A stretch of 64,000 bases of DNA, taken from assembly GCA_001599915.1 (NCBI GenBank), contig BCIG01000003.1, positions 558,001-622,000 on the forward strand, given 5' to 3'. The DNA comes from Symbiotaphrina buchneri. Taxonomy: Eukaryota; Ascomycota; Symbiotaphrinales; Symbiotaphrinaceae. The notes beneath the pieces are model-generated. The model saw only the letters and a program-made list of their open reading frames with translations, was not told the DNA's origin and did not search any database. The position numbers were made by a program, and so were the translations under genes. Positions 1 through 11,455 of this stretch are shown piece by piece; positions within the stretch are counted from its first letter, which is position 1; every line of letters begins with the position of its first letter.

Positions 1-3000
1 GAAACTGTGTGGATGATCCCAAGAGGCTCCATAGTGCTGAGATAGTCATGTTGAGGAAGCTGGTGTGGCAGCTGCACTTCGCGAGTGTTGCCCACTTGTG
101 GTACCATGACGATGGTACGGACCTCCTTGATCTGATCATTGTCAGGCGGTGAAGAGCCGTACAGATAACCTGCTACCTGGACACGCAGATCCGCTATGGT
201 TATGAACTTCTTCAGCACGTTCTTAGGCATAATGTAAGTGTAATGACCATCCTCCTTGATATCATCGGATGAGATGTAGATATTGTTGGCTCGAGTCCGC
301 AGATTGGAGGTAGCGATTGCCCTGGTCCTCCATTCTGTCTTGGAAGCAAATGTCTGCTGCTCGAACTGAGAGGTTGTGGTGACAACAATTTCTTCACCAC
401 GGACATTCTGGGTCTTCGTAGTAACAGCTGTGAGCTGCGCCTGTTCTTGTTGCTGCTTTTCGATCTCGGCCGCTTGTTGACGTTGCATAGACGGTGCACT
501 AATTTCCATACCCAAAATGATGTCACGAACTTCGCTGCTTGTCAGACTTGAAGTGTTGACATTGTTCTTTTTGCCATAGTCGTTCAAAATCAGGTCACGT
601 AACTGCACTTCCACTTTGATCCAGTCTTCATCTGACAATGTAGGCCAGATATGGTGCTCCTGGGTGATGACTGTCTTGTCGGGCCGTAACAACAGCTTCG
701 TCTTGTCTTGGTTGACATGCAGAGCACGCAAGATCAAGATCAAACGTGAGAAGGCCGTGTATGAGGAGATAGTCTTCAGCCAATCATCATACAAATTGAA
801 CAATACCATTTGAGGTTCAGTAGCCCGAAGGATCATGTCGCCCAGTTTCTCCACCTTCATTGCTGCCTGGAATGGCAACTGCAGCTCCGACGCCCTGATA
901 GAGATATTAGGGAAGTCAAGCAAATGCACCTCAAGAGGATCCAGAAGACCCTTCCGCGTGACAATAAGTTGCTTTGGCTGTTCCTCGACAGGGAGAGATC
1001 GGATCAATGCAGCAACTTCTTCAGCTGTCTTCCACTTGGCCAACTGACCTAGACGCTTCTGACCGGCCCACACGCTTGTGTGGATGATCTTCAAAAACAA
1101 CTGGCCAGTGCGAGGGTTGAAGATAAAAATCGCACCATTGATTGGCTTGGTAGTCAAGTTTCCTTCGAAGGTCTTGTGAATGGTGACACGGTAAACGTTG
1201 GTATCATCGATGAAAAGCTGGATCTGGTTGCTGAACAGCTCCGAGTAATTCTGGGAGTTCAAGAACTCTTGATTGCTTTCAGAAGCGTAAAGCTGAAGAC
1301 CTTTCCTGATACGTTCGCGCAGGACATATAGAGCCGGATTTGCTTTCATGATCTTGGCCATCGCTTGCTGGACTAACGTCTTCAAGCCAGGGAAATACTG
1401 GCCGTATGCCGAGTACAAATTGTAAGCCAGGTCGATCCCGATCATGAGACCAGTCGCTGATGGATAAATACTCATGCTATCGGTAGTGTAGTCGAGATAC
1501 TTGGCACGAACGTACCGCTCAATATCATGCGAATCATAATCACCATACCGGAGCTGAACATCGACCCAGAATTTGTTAGTAGTCGTAGGCTCGATCACGT
1601 CCTTAGTGTCAAAGAGTAGTGATGGACGCGTGACGTTCCACTTGTGACTGGCGAATAGGAGGATATCGGCGCAAGAGCTGTTCATCTTGTAGGACTTCCT
1701 AGGGTGGATAGTCTCCTTCTGAACAGTCTCAATACCAAGAGCTTCCAGTTCTTGATCGAAGACTTGACACAAATCCATAACCACTGACTCGTGAATCTTC
1801 TGCCATAAATGGGCCCGGAAAATTTGTATAAGGGAAATCTTGAGAGTCGGGATCTTCCCGTGCAAGAAAATACCGGTCAAATCAAGCTGAACTTGGAAAC
1901 CGACATAAACATTGCTCCTGTTGATCGTCGGACTCCACCAGAGAGTGAATCGACGGTTAGGGATTTGGTTTAGACCGGAACGCTGAGCATTTGTGAGCTT
2001 CTTGAACTTCATCGACTCCTCAAAGCCACTGTTATGAAGCACGAGATTGTCATGCCGCAAATACAGCTGGTCTTCATCGACCCTAAAACCGGCCCAGTCC
2101 GTTGCCACAGGTTCGAGGGTGATATCCTTCACGACAAAGCTATGAGCTTCAGGAATAAAGTTTTCTGCTGCTTGGAAGAGTCTATAGTTGCGTCGCTCTA
2201 TCCTGTCCAGAGCCGCAAATTGAGCTGCTGTAATCTCAACAGTACTCTTCTGCCGGTATAGGACCAGAATATGGTTTGGCGTGACCACAAGATCCTCCTT
2301 CAGAGCGCCCATCTTGATGCGATACAGGCGTTCTTTGCCTTTCACAACATTGAATGCGCGACGTGGCCCTCCGTCAGGCCCAAGGAGCAGATCCCCTTCC
2401 TTAACGTCTTCAACCGCCACCTGGGTGCCATCGTACCGAAGCAACCGTGTTCCATAGGCAAGACAAGCCTTCTCCCAGAAGAGACCTTCCCAGGATGGGA
2501 AAGCTGTGGCTTTGAAAAGAGTGTGTTCAAGAATGGTTTCAACACCACCAAGAGCCTGGATGACATCCGTCCGGTACGCGTTCAAGTTCCACAACTTTCC
2601 ATCATGCCTCTGACTAGTCCACCAGAAGGGGTTGCTCTTCATCAGCTGGTACTGCTTGAACTCAGTCCTAGCACGGAAGCCTTTATCAAAGCTCAATGTA
2701 CTCCGATCCTTCTGGAAAAGCGTATTGATACGAGGTAAACCGCGATCCCAGCTGTCCTCCAGATCTTCCAGTGTCAGTCTTCTGTTCTGCTGGTTCGCCT
2801 CCTGGCGCTTCTGCGAGTACTCAGTCCATACGCGTTGCGAATCGATGAATTCAGCTTCCCAAGGTATGATATAGCGGAAAATATTTGGTATCAATGTCTC
2901 CTCGTCGTGGGTCATACCAGAACGGTAATGAGTGACGCCAGTGTCAGTTTGCTTCGACCATCTCTTATCGCTAGCAGGGATAAGAATGTGAGATCCAGAG

Positions 3001-6000
3001 ATCATACCGAGACCACCCAGTTCTTTGGGAGTATAGAAAACCGCAGGCGGGAAACGAGACGGCATTTTGGAGTTCAGTCCAATCTTCACTCGGGTCTGGA
3101 TCTTGGTCTCGCACTTGACAATGGTGTCGAGCAAGTTCACGGTTGCCACAGCGGCCTCACGATAGTACGTGAACAGAGCGATAAGACTAGTGTTCCACTT
3201 GTTGGCAATCTTTGTGAACGTCGTAGACCCAGATGACATTAGAATTTGCCTGATACGGTTGTTGAATTTCTGGATATCTTCTTCGGTAACTTGCAAGAAT
3301 GCATGGGCTGTCCGCTCCTTCGTCGTGTTGTCGACCAATGACCAGACACTATCTTTGACCGGAAACTCGTCGTTCAGGTTACGGATTTTAGGCAGGATAC
3401 GTACTTCGAAGCCGCACATCGAAAAGAGCAAGTTGGGGTTGTCTCTGCTGTAGACGCTCGCAAATGTATCATCCCACTCAATCGTCGTGATAGAGCGTGG
3501 CAGGCGATTCTTCAGATCCCAGAATACAGCGCGGCCAAGGTTAACGTCATGTCTCATCAATCTCATTCGTGAGTCTCTTGGCCAGCACTTCTTGTTCCGA
3601 TATCCGATGACATTTTCAAAGTTTGGATCCGGCTGTTCTGTGAGGAATCGTTGTATGAGATCCCTTGATTCATCTGCAGTGAAGCGCAGGAAAACCCAGA
3701 TCCGGTCAACGTAACGAGCATACAGTCGAATCGGGTGCCTCCCCTCTGTCTCACGATCTCTGAATTGAAGGAAATCATTCGGTGCCTGTGGTGGACCGGC
3801 GATCTCACTTGCACGCTGCAAACCGAGGAGGAGCAGGTCGATGACAAGGCCGTAATATTGGAATACGAACGCGGAGAACTGCAAGCCACGAATCATACCA
3901 TAGCTGTTGGTATGGTTCATGTCCTTGTAATTGAGCTGAACGTTGTTTTTCGAAGTGATATAGTCAGCCAAGTTATGATCCATGATCAAGCGGAGTAATC
4001 GATTGAGCAGTGTAAGGTCAATCTTTTCGTACACCTTGGACAGCTGCGTCTCAATCATGACATTGCATTCGCCTTCCGCGGTCTCCCACACTTGTGAAAG
4101 GTTGTTGATGCCCTGGGCCCACTTGAATACAAGAAGAGGAGGGACTTCCGAATCGGACGGCTTAATCCAGGCAGGAAACAGGTGACGTTGGTCGCCCTGA
4201 TACCAAAGATACTGATCGAGGTAAGCGTCCGTGATTTTCTCCACAGGCTCGATATCATAAACGGGATTGATCGTGCTGTAATTGTCGTTCATATCGATGC
4301 CAACTTCCTTGAAGGCTCTCTGTGTAAGCAAAAAGCGCTTGATTCTGGCCAACGTCGTCCCTGGAGAATCGTAGGCTTGTTCGATCAGTGCCAATTCTTC
4401 ACGCTGACTCTGGTTGAGACGGCCCTTGACAGAATATGCCTCCCTCAGTCGTTCAAGAGCGAGGATGAGAATTTTGGTGTCATGTTTGTAGGAAACGCTA
4501 GGGAACGGGATCGGCGAGAACTTCCGCGATTCAAGCCAATGCACTGTCGTCGTATAAATTGCGACAGCCTCTTCCGAAGAGACATATGGGCCATCCTTCA
4601 TGTAGTTATGTTGCCTTTCTTGCTCCGCTTTGAGCCACAAACGAGTGAGACGACCCAAGTTCTTCTTAGCCACAGTCTTATCAACAGTAGCTCCACGCCT
4701 AATGCGCTCACGGTTGTAGTGTGCCACAGATATCCACCAATCGGCCTTGCTCTTCACATATCTCAGGATGATGTTCTCGATCGGCGCAGGAAGACCTGGG
4801 ACCTTCCAAGGAATGTTACTCTTCCAGCACCTCCAGGCTTCGGAGAGATGCTGCAAGACGGTGTTGACCTTGTTCTGTTTGATACCCTCGGGCATCATGT
4901 CCATCAAGTCTGCCATGACTGAAGCTCGGAGTTCAAGATCAAAATGTGACTCCACACGCTGCTTAGTAACGGTCTTCGCAACGCCTTTGCTATGGCGACC
5001 CTCGAATTGACGCGAAAGAAGGTTTCCGAGCCATCGTTCAAGCAGTGGAATGATACCACGCATGAAGAGCAACCAAACTCTCCATGCAGGGGCCCAGAAA
5101 CCACATCCAGGACCTTTGCCGACCGAGCCGGAGTTGAAACGATAGTAGACCAGATGCTTCAGATCCTTGCAAGAGCGGATTTGATGCATAAGTTTGTACT
5201 TGTACCGGTACATACCGGTGAGCTGACCAACATGGTTAAAGGCATACATGATGCCATCTGCCAGCTGGAAAGCATCAATGTTGCCCAGTCGATATTGGAC
5301 CTGGGCATCAACAATCAATTTTGTCAACCTCAATATCTCTCGCATGAGATGGAATGCATTTCCAAAGCGCGATTTCTTCCGCTCCTTGGTCGTGAGGGTT
5401 TTGACAGGCTTGAGGTTAAAGTTATAGTCAAGATGGAGATACGTCAGGTTCTTCCTGTGAATCAAGAGATTCAGCATGTTGAAACCTTGCCGGCAGACTT
5501 GAAGACCAGCTTCAACCCAGTCGATGGTAGTTTGCTGGAAGAATTTCGTCGACTTCAGTGACTTGAGAAGATCCTGCTTGTTTTGCGCTTTGGGCTTCTT
5601 TTTATGGAGCTCATTCAAGACAAAGGTCTTCAGCAGTTTCTGATAGGACACCCGAACTTTAACAGGCGACGAGTGGGGAACATGCTCGAGGTACCATTGT
5701 TTCACCAATGGTACATCTTGGGCGCGGACCATCTTACCGGATCTCCTATCGAATGGATACGGAGCCCACCAGAGGGAAATAGCGGCCGAGGTATCATCGT
5801 TATAGAGTTCCTGCTCACCGAGGAAAGGTTCCACTTCGCCGGGGAACTCAAAGTCCTCATCTTCGTCATTGCCGTATCCGAAGATTTCGTCTTCGTGTGA
5901 AACGGTAATGTTCTTTGGTGCAACTGATCTCAAAGAAATAGGGTTTATAACGGGATCGAAGTAGAACGCTGGTAAGTTGGGGTCATCAGAGCGAACATAG

Positions 6001-7034
6001 ACCACTTGAGGGTACGAGTACCATGACAGCTTCACGCTGCGAGGTAGAGAATTGTAGAGATAGGGGAACGCGACTCTGTACTCCGTCCGGATGGGTGCAC
6101 GAAAGATGATCCGGTTGATGTCGTTAAACTCCCCAAAATCTTCATCATTCGGATCCACGTCTTTGTACAGGGGTTCAAAGCGAGGCCCTCCGGGAATGGC
6201 AACATTCAGCGCTTTGGCAGTAAGAAAGCTGTTCAGATCGAACATGTAGAAGTAATTCTTGTCCACCAAATCACTGAGCAACTGATGACTCAACCGATAA
6301 AGCGTGGCCATTTGGGGTAATGTAAGATTCCACGTCTTGTAGTTTGGGCCGTTAACGTGAGGTGTGTCCAACAACGGCCTATGCTCATAGAACCAGTCGT
6401 ACACCGGGGAATCTTCATTCTCATCGAGCTCCATCTGTATAGGCTCCAAAGGTTCAACGTCCTCGATGTTCTCCGACCATGACAGAGGAGGCTCCTCATC
6501 ATCGAAGGGCGGAAACCTCATTCTTTTGAAGTGCCTCCGATCGGCCTTTTCCCGTCTCATGACCACCCACATGGTCGCCCACTGGGCATGGAAGACGGGC
6601 TCGATGACCCTGGGTACCTCATTTACCAATGTCAGGCATCCGTTGACGTGGTACAGCACCTTGACCTCCCTGGCCGACTCCCAAGGCATAGGCATGTTCT
6701 CCAACAGCTTCAGGACTGCATGGGGCATAAACTTCAAAGCTCCGAGATAGCTCCTCTTATCGCTGCTAAACTTCTTTTGTGAGACGTCTCCAATATCCTT
6801 CACGATCTTCCTTAAATGCTCCGGAGGCATGTCAGCCTTCTGTGTCTCCACGAAACCTCCTTTGCGCTTCTCGCTGAAGCGGTTGCGCTGTGTCCGTAGC
6901 CATTCTTTCTTCTTCTGCTCGAACTTCGCGACCTTAGGATCTTGAGGCGGCCGGTAGCCTGGAGGAGGCGGTTGCAGAGGCATGGCTGGAGGGCCGGACG
7001 CACTCCATCCAGGAGGAGGAGGCAGGCCAGCCAT
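1..7034 (-). CDS. PRP8: Pre-mRNA-splicing factor PRP8 (partial, C-terminus off window)
   Basis: PRP8 is the central U5 snRNP scaffold that holds the spliceosome's catalytic RNA core in the nucleus. One uninterrupted frame of 2344 codons runs from ATG at 7034 to the left edge. The start shows the family's proline-rich N-terminus ([10 protein letters not shown]). Other recognisable stretches are [40 protein letters not shown] after the intein, and MEPLGIIHT inside the C-terminal JAB1/MPN-like domain. The last 150 or so residues lie outside the window, judging by the known family length of about 2335-2400. The frame includes an in-frame 145-codon intein (2031-2465) just before the SGFEESM motif. 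No intron is needed anywhere, unlike most neighbours. It is divergent from eL34, with 443 bp between the starts. Identity is very secure. Confidence 0.98.
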   Translation of the reverse strand, partial: MAGLPPPPGWSASGPPAMPLQPPPPGYRPPQDPKVAKFEQKKKEWLRTQRNRFSEKRKGGFVETQKADMPPEHLRKIVKDIGDVSQKKFSSDKRSYLGALKFMPHAVLKLLENMPMPWESAREVKVLYHVNGCLTLVNEVPRVIEPVFHAQWATMWVVMRREKADRRHFKRMRFPPFDDEEPPLSWSENIEDVEPLEPIQMELDENEDSPVYDWFYEHRPLLDTPHVNGPNYKTWNLTLPQMATLYRLSHQLLSDLVDKNYFYMFDLNSFLTAKALNVAIPGGPRFEPLYKDVDPNDEDFGEFNDINRIIFRAPIRTEYRVAFPYLYNSLPRSVKLSWYSYPQVVYVRSDDPNLPAFYFDPVINPISLRSVAPKNITVSHEDEIFGYGNDEDEDFEFPGEVEPFLGEQELYNDDTSAAISLWWAPYPFDRRSGKMVRAQDVPLVKQWYLEHVPHSSPVKVRVSYQKLLKTFVLNELHKKKPKAQNKQDLLKSLKSTKFFQQTTIDWVEAGLQVCRQGFNMLNLLIHRKNLTYLHLDYNFNLKPVKTLTTKERKKSRFGNAFHLMREILRLTKLIVDAQVQYRLGNIDAFQLADGIMYAFNHVGQLTGMYRYKYKLMHQIRSCKDLKHLVYYRFNSGSVGKGPGCGFWAPAWRVWLLFMRGIIPLLERWLGNLLSRQFEGRHSKGVAKTVTKQRVESHFDLELRASVMADLMDMMPEGIKQNKVNTVLQHLSEAWRCWKSNIPWKVPGLPAPIENIILRYVKSKADWWISVAHYNRERIRRGATVDKTVAKKNLGRLTRLWLKAEQERQHNYMKDGPYVSSEEAVAIYTTTVHWLESRKFSPIPFPSVSYKHDTKILILALERLREAYSVKGRLNQSQREELALIEQAYDSPGTTLARIKRFLLTQRAFKEVGIDMNDNYSTINPVYDIEPVEKITDAYLDQYLWYQGDQRHLFPAWIKPSDSEVPPLLVFKWAQGINNLSQVWETAEGECNVMIETQLSKVYEKIDLTLLNRLLRLIMDHNLADYITSKNNVQLNYKDMNHTNSYGMIRGLQFSAFVFQYYGLVIDLLLLGLQRASEIAGPPQAPNDFLQFRDRETEGRHPIRLYARYVDRIWVFLRFTADESRDLIQRFLTEQPDPNFENVIGYRNKKCWPRDSRMRLMRHDVNLGRAVFWDLKNRLPRSITTIEWDDTFASVYSRDNPNLLFSMCGFEVRILPKIRNLNDEFPVKDSVWSLVDNTTKERTAHAFLQVTEEDIQKFNNRIRQILMSSGSTTFTKIANKWNTSLIALFTYYREAAVATVNLLDTIVKCETKIQTRVKIGLNSKMPSRFPPAVFYTPKELGGLGMISGSHILIPASDKRWSKQTDTGVTHYRSGMTHDEETLIPNIFRYIIPWEAEFIDSQRVWTEYSQKRQEANQQNRRLTLEDLEDSWDRGLPRINTLFQKDRSTLSFDKGFRARTEFKQYQLMKSNPFWWTSQRHDGKLWNLNAYRTDVIQALGGVETILEHTLFKATAFPSWEGLFWEKACLAYGTRLLRYDGTQVAVEDVKEGDLLLGPDGGPRRAFNVVKGKERLYRIKMGALKEDLVVTPNHILVLYRQKSTVEITAAQFAALDRIERRNYRLFQAAENFIPEAHSFVVKDITLEPVATDWAGFRVDEDQLYLRHDNLVLHNSGFEESMKFKKLTNAQRSGLNQIPNRRFTLWWSPTINRSNVYVGFQVQLDLTGIFLHGKIPTLKISLIQIFRAHLWQKIHESVVMDLCQVFDQELEALGIETVQKETIHPRKSYKMNSSCADILLFASHKWNVTRPSLLFDTKDVIEPTTTNKFWVDVQLRYGDYDSHDIERYVRAKYLDYTTDSMSIYPSATGLMIGIDLAYNLYSAYGQYFPGLKTLVQQAMAKIMKANPALYVLRERIRKGLQLYASESNQEFLNSQNYSELFSNQIQLFIDDTNVYRVTIHKTFEGNLTTKPINGAIFIFNPRTGQLFLKIIHTSVWAGQKRLGQLAKWKTAEEVAALIRSLPVEEQPKQLIVTRKGLLDPLEVHLLDFPNISIRASELQLPFQAAMKVEKLGDMILRATEPQMVLFNLYDDWLKTISSYTAFSRLILILRALHVNQDKTKLLLRPDKTVITQEHHIWPTLSDEDWIKVEVQLRDLILNDYGKKNNVNTSSLTSSEVRDIILGMEISAPSMQRQQAAEIEKQQQEQAQLTAVTTKTQNVRGEEIVVTTTSQFEQQTFASKTEWRTRAIATSNLRTRANNIYISSDDIKEDGHYTYIMPKNVLKKFITIADLRVQVAGYLYGSSPPDNDQIKEVRTIVMVPQVGNTREVQLPHQLPQHDYLSTMEPLGIIHTV
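2031..2465 (-). mobile_element. PRP8 mini-intein (145 aa, no homing endonuclease)
   Basis: This is an in-frame protein-splicing element inside PRP8. It begins with Cys1 in [14 protein letters not shown] (block A), directly after the host residues FWEKA. A block-B motif TPNH (residues 62-65, in [11 protein letters not shown]) follows. It ends with ...RHDNLVLHN, the penultimate His and terminal Asn, and the next host residue is Ser (SGFEESM). These are the residues expected for Cys1 acyl shift, block-B activation, Asn cyclisation and a Ser+1 extein nucleophile. At 145 residues it has no room for a LAGLIDADG endonuclease, so it is a mini-intein. The insertion point matches the site I know from other fungal PRP8 inteins. 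It looks intact, with no stop or frame break. Splicing activity is inferred, not shown. Confidence 0.95.
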
Positions 7035-7477
7035 ATTGACTAGACTGACGTGTCAAGAAGGTATTGCGATTAAGAAGACGTTGATCGTCTCGCGATCCCG
7101 ACGATGTCAAGCACCGTGACTCGGGGTTCTCTCGTAGGCCCAAACGACAAAGGGTATGTGACAGAAAGGAAATAAGAGAAGAAAACCCAAGCACAGAAGT
7201 GAAAGTGAAAATAACCACTTCACGACCGCGATGGAGATTCGAGTCTCCTGCTCCACGCGACAGCAGTGGCGTAACAAATCTTTGAGGAGATGCTGCCTCT
7301 CCTCGCCAAGCCACTAGCGCAGCTCACTTAATGGAGGCTCAACGGCAGAGCCGCACTTGCGCCTCTTGGGGCAGAAGCCCTCTTTGCCCGCACAATTAAG
7401 CGAACCTTTTTGCACGACTCCAACATTGAAGGTCTGAAGAAGGATCCAACGACCATCGACGCCGGCAAATATTCACG
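7035..7477. other. Intergenic, divergent PRP8/eL34 promoter region
   Basis: This 443-bp gap lies between the divergently transcribed PRP8 and eL34 starts and presumably holds both promoters and 5' leaders. I see no credible ORF. A short tRNA-B-box-like string near 7232-7250 was examined and rejected. Confidence 0.6.
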
Positions 7478-8242
7478 ATGCCTTCGACAAGACTGACATA
7501 CGTATGTAACAAGCCCTATCTTGGTACTTAAGATGTTGGAATCTCATCATACTGACCTCTTTCCTTGTACAGCGTCGCCGGAACCCGTGAGTGACCCTTC
7601 AGTTCCTCGAGACCAGCATGGTGCCAAAGGCGGACGGCATTGGAGCTTTTAAGAAGAGACGCATACTAACAGCACACCGCGATTTAGATACAACACCCGG
7701 TCAAACAAGGTCCGCGTGATCAAGACCCCGGGTGGAAAACTTCGGTACCTTCACACCAAGAAGAAGGGTTCCGCACCGAAATGCGGTGACTGCGGTATCA
7801 AACTGCCAGGTGTAAGTGACCAAATACTTTTCCTGGGTCGGATGCGTCATGGGCTGGTGGAGCTTTTTCAAGATGGAACTGGTGCTGCTGGATGCTCGAA
7901 TATTCTTGCGAAACAAGCTCAATCTGGCAGGCGATGGGTCTATCCAGTTTCTTTTGGTCAAGCCACGAGTGCCTGGGCGGATAGGATGTCGAATTCCTGG
8001 CTTCACGACGCACTGGCTCATTTGGCGAACTCTTCTTGCTAACATGCATTCTGCGTCAGGTTCCTGCGCTCCGTCCTCGTGAATACGCCACCATCTCCAG
8101 ACCAAAGAAGACCGTGCAGCGTGCATACGGCGGTTCTCGCTGCGCCAACTGCGTCAAGGACCGGGTCGTGCGGGCTTTCCTGATCGAGGAGCAGAAGATT
8201 GTGAAGAAGGTGCTCAAGGAGTCGCAGCAGAAGAAGCGCTAG
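7478..8242 (+). CDS. RPL34: 60S ribosomal protein eL34
   Basis: A component of the cytosolic large ribosomal subunit. There are four exons: 7478-7501, 7573-7586, 7688-7811 and 8060-8242. They are joined at GTATGT...ACAG, GTGAGT...TTAG and GTAAGT...TCAG introns of 71, 101 and 248 bp. The 114-residue product contains the hallmark eL34 strings RRRNPYNTRSN, VIKTPGGKLRYLH, CGDCGIKLPG, PALRPREYAT and QRAYGGSRC. It ends in a basic tail, KVLKESQQKKR. The CGDC and CANC pairs form the four-cysteine zinc site of the family. Very small 5' exons and relatively long introns are typical of fungal ribosomal protein genes. The last intron is long for this window; I saw no C/D snoRNA boxes in it. It converges with the alkaline phosphatase gene. 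Confidence 0.97.
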
Positions 8243-8444
8243 GTTGCTAGGCGGTATGGGGAGTAGCTGTCATGATGGTCGTCATTCGGGAAAATTCATC
8301 GGGGTAGTTGGGTCCTTGCATTGCTTGCATTCATGAGGGTCTCGACGTCGGCACAATGCATGCTGTAACCTAGATGCAATGCCAAAAGGGTATCCTGCTT
8401 CAGCTTGATCACTGACTGTGGCCCGCTTCGATTCTATCTGATGT

Positions 8445-10296
8445 CTATGCATACACGGAACGCGGAAAGACGCCGTTACTCAAAACTTCGAACGCAATTA
8501 TCTCGCCATTATCGCCATGGTAATGATCCAGTCCCTCCAACATCTTACTCTCCACAGGAGGTTCGCCCATCCAGCTGAATGGCCGGTCATCCTCAGCGAT
8601 ATTGTACAACACACCCTTCTCCTGCAGCTCCTTGGTGATATGATTGAGGTCAAGGTCCAAATAATCAGCGATAAATTCCCCTACTTCCGTGTTCTCGTGG
8701 TTACTCCGGAGTTTGTTCGCGCCAGCAGAAGCGTAGATGTTCACGTCAACTGCAGAATGACCATGCGTCGACCAACCAACTTGGGCGCGACGGCTGACCA
8801 TGTCGGCAAAGAAGTAGGTGCTGGGAATTGGATTGTCGATCAGTAGTTGAAGTTCCTCATCCGTAGCGTCCTGAATACCCAATCCGGTCTGAACAAGCTC
8901 CTTGTTGACTGTCGCCTTGAGGTCCTTCGCGGACGATGAAGAAGATGCTAATAGATCTTTAAGGCGCGCGGCCAGGTATTCTGCCGAGTGCGAGGCGTTC
9001 GCAAGGACGCCGGGCAACCATAGGTACTCGGGGTAGGATGCATGGAGTTCTACGGCCATTGTTAGCCACGTTGGAGAAAGCGATCCTCAAGGCTGAGTAA
9101 TACTCACGCCGAGCGGTGGATAACCCTCCCGTCTCATGGTCACTGGTGCTCACAACCACACCGGCAGTATCAGAATCGTCCAAGAAGTTCAATACTTCTG
9201 CAAATGTCTTGTCATATTCAATGACTTCATGGACCTGCGCTACAGGGTCATTGTGATGACCGCCATGATCAATTCGGCTGCCCTCGACCATTAGGAAGAA
9301 GCCTTTATCACTGTCACGGGTAGCCTCTGTCAATGCCTTGAGGGCGACCCTAGCCATTTCATGCAAGGCAGGGTAGACGTCGTTCTGAGTCCTACGGTCG
9401 ACCTCGTAGGGAATATCTCCTCCAGCGAAAAGGCCAAGGAGCGGAAGCTTGACAGCGCCACCCATCTCGAGGCCATCGAAGCCTTTCCGATCATCAATAT
9501 ATGTGAAGCCATTATTCTTGGCCATTGCAACGACATCTTTGTCATCCGCCCTGCACGATCCAGCGGTGCTATTTGGCAAGAAGTGACATCGACCGCCGCC
9601 AAGCATAAGGTCAACCACTCTGCCCAAGGGGTAATTCCCGATCTCTTGCTCCGCAATTCTATCCTCTTCCGCCCTCGTGTTCACATGAGCAGCGAAACAT
9701 GCTGGAGTTGCGTCCGTTATCCTTGTCGTGACTACCAGGCCCGTCATATAGCCAGCCTGCTTCGCCGCTTCCAGTACTGTGCCGCAGGGCGAATGATCCG
9801 GACGGACTGAGATGGCGCCGTTATAACTCTTGAATCCGCAAGAAAATGCGGTAGCCCCCGCGGCTGAGTCTGTGACCAGACTGTTGGATGACCTGGTCCT
9901 TGAAGTTCCGATCAGATGCTGGTCGAGGACTAGTATATCATCAATCGGCAGCCCCTGCTGGTATTGCCTGAAGGAGCGCGTCAATGACAAGCTCGCCGGA
10001 CCCATCCCATCAGACACCATGAAAATCATATTGCGCTTTCCGCTAGGCTTTGGTTGCCGACTGCCATGCGTTGACTGTTGATGTTGCCATAACGCCGCGA
10101 TAATTATCACCGCCGTGGTTGCCAGCATCGCCCACACGAAAATCCCGACCTCTCTCCAGAAAGACCATGGATATTTTGAACCCCTCCTTGGCTTTTGCGT
10201 ATGTTGGCCAGTCAGCAGGGCATCCTCTTCAGCCCCTGCCTGATCATCATCGCGCTCACTTGACGGTGAGTCTGATAATAATGGTTCTTGCGCCAT
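8445..10296 (-). CDS. PHO8: Vacuolar alkaline phosphatase (PHO8-like)
   Basis: A metal-dependent phosphomonoesterase, expected to act in the vacuole lumen as a type II membrane protein. Two exons (10296-9108 and 9049-8445) flank a 58-bp GTGAGT...GTAG intron with a CTAAC branch site, giving 597 residues. The N-terminus is cytosolic and charged, with one transmembrane helix at about residues 47-70 (VGIFVWAMLATTAVIIIAAL). The catalytic features are MVSDGMGP (metal Asp), VTDSAAGATAF (nucleophilic Ser), SRIDHGGHHNDP and STSDHETGGLS (metal ligands), and GWSTHGHSAVDV in exon 2 (metal His). All ligands expected for the alkaline phosphatase fold appear present. It is divergent from the isochorismatase-like gene with 436 bp between them. 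The symbol is by analogy with yeast. Confidence 0.95.
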
Positions 10297-10732
10297 GACG
10301 GGGACTCCCGCTGGCCGAGGCCGGCAGAGTAGACTCTGGAGATGTTATGAGGCGGCAGACGGGTGTTGATGCTGGATAACTCAATCGAATCTGTCCCGCC
10401 TCCAAACGCGATAATAGACAGCTTGTATGAAGTGGTCCGTCTGCCTATCCCCAACTCCAGTCCAAGTTTCCGGCGCCTCGGGTCCAGATGCCGCATGTGA
10501 CCTTAGTCCGGTTTGAGTTGACTAAGGCACGGGGTTACGCCCATTTATGCTGCTATTATTGCATCACACCTAACTTCATAATTGTACTCGAGTACTCTAC
10601 GGTAATTTCTGCAGTAGTACTTGGGCGTCAATCCGTAAATTATAGACCCTCAATATTGACGAAGTGCGCGCTTCTCTGCTCGCTGTATCCATTCTTCGAG
10701 GCTTATCCAAAGCGTGGTGATCCTCATTCAAG
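10297..10732. other. Intergenic, divergent promoter region
   Basis: This 436-bp spacer lies between the divergent alkaline phosphatase and isochorismatase-like genes. It contains a perfect 12-bp palindrome, GTACTCGAGTAC, at 10584-10595, about 140 bp upstream of the hydrolase start. No function can be assigned to it. Confidence 0.5.
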
Positions 10733-11290
10733 ATGACAACAGCGCTCCTGGTTATTGATATGCAACATTTCTTCCTGGAAATGTCACATGCAGCAATTCC
10801 CAACATCGTCAGATTGATTGGTCACTTTAAATCTCACAACATGCCATGCATCTTCACCCAACATGGCCACTCCAAAGAAGAGCTGACGCCCCCCTACAAA
10901 AACCAGCTGGTGAAAAAGTGGGGTCCAGATGGTTCCATACATATTGGTAGCGCGGATTGGGAACTTATACCTGAACTGAAAAAGCAGATCGACGGGCCCA
11001 CTTGTGAGGTGTTGAAGGGTAAGAACACGTACGACGCGTTCATCAACACCAATCTGGAGAGTCTTCTCAAGGAGAGGGAGGTTGAAAGGGTGGTGGTATG
11101 CGGAGTTATGACAGATTGCTGTTGCGACACCACTGCAAGGAGCGCATTCAACAGAGGGTTTGAGACATGGCTCGTGGACGATGCATGCGGGACAGCTTCC
11201 AAGGCACAACATCAGGCAGGATTGAAAGGATTCGGGTTTGCGTTTGGTGATGTTTTGAAGACGTCCGATGTATTAAGAAGACTCAAATAG
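10733..11290 (+). CDS. Isochorismatase-like cysteine hydrolase
   Basis: A single-exon, 185-residue protein of the isochorismatase/nicotinamidase-like superfamily. The catalytic triad is visible: Asp9 in LLVIDMQ, a Lys at about residue 97 in LKGKNTYDAF, and Cys130 in GVMTDCCCDTTARSAF. The length is right for a complete single-domain enzyme. The physiological substrate cannot be told from sequence: family members hydrolyse isochorismate, nicotinamide, N-carbamoyl compounds or related amides. It lacks an obvious signal peptide or targeting sequence, so it is probably cytosolic. Three consecutive cysteines at the active site are slightly unusual; by alignment with the usual TDxC pattern the middle one is the nucleophile. 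Confidence 0.9.
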   Translation: MTTALLVIDMQHFFLEMSHAAIPNIVRLIGHFKSHNMPCIFTQHGHSKEELTPPYKNQLVKKWGPDGSIHIGSADWELIPELKKQIDGPTCEVLKGKNTYDAFINTNLESLLKEREVERVVVCGVMTDCCCDTTARSAFNRGFETWLVDDACGTASKAQHQAGLKGFGFAFGDVLKTSDVLRRLK

Positions 11291-11455
11291 CGGCTTGCCA
11301 CGCTCTGGTGGAATGCCAGCTATACTCCTGGTTGTAATGAGTGTCGTTTCATATTCACGACACATAGTCTGAATGTCTTCAAAAATACAAGTCCAGGTGA
11401 ACTGAAAGCCGCTCCCATCGCCGCCGTCATGCAATATGGTACCTATGCTGTATAA

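Noticed and set aside
7232-7250. Possible tRNA T-arm/B-box (GATTCGAGTC within a short hairpin) in the PRP8/eL34 spacer
   Set aside because: The loop is six bases instead of seven, and no acceptor, D or anticodon arms can be drawn on either strand.
7812-8059. snoRNA inside the long eL34 intron
   Set aside because: No paired C (RTGATGA) and D (CTGA) boxes or H/ACA layout could be seen.
7701-8126. Minus-strand open frame across eL34
   Set aside because: It is a shadow of the eL34 exons and intron, with no independent features.
10584-10595. GTACTCGAGTAC palindrome as an operator
   Set aside because: A single 12-bp palindrome is weak evidence, and no matching factor or second copy was seen.
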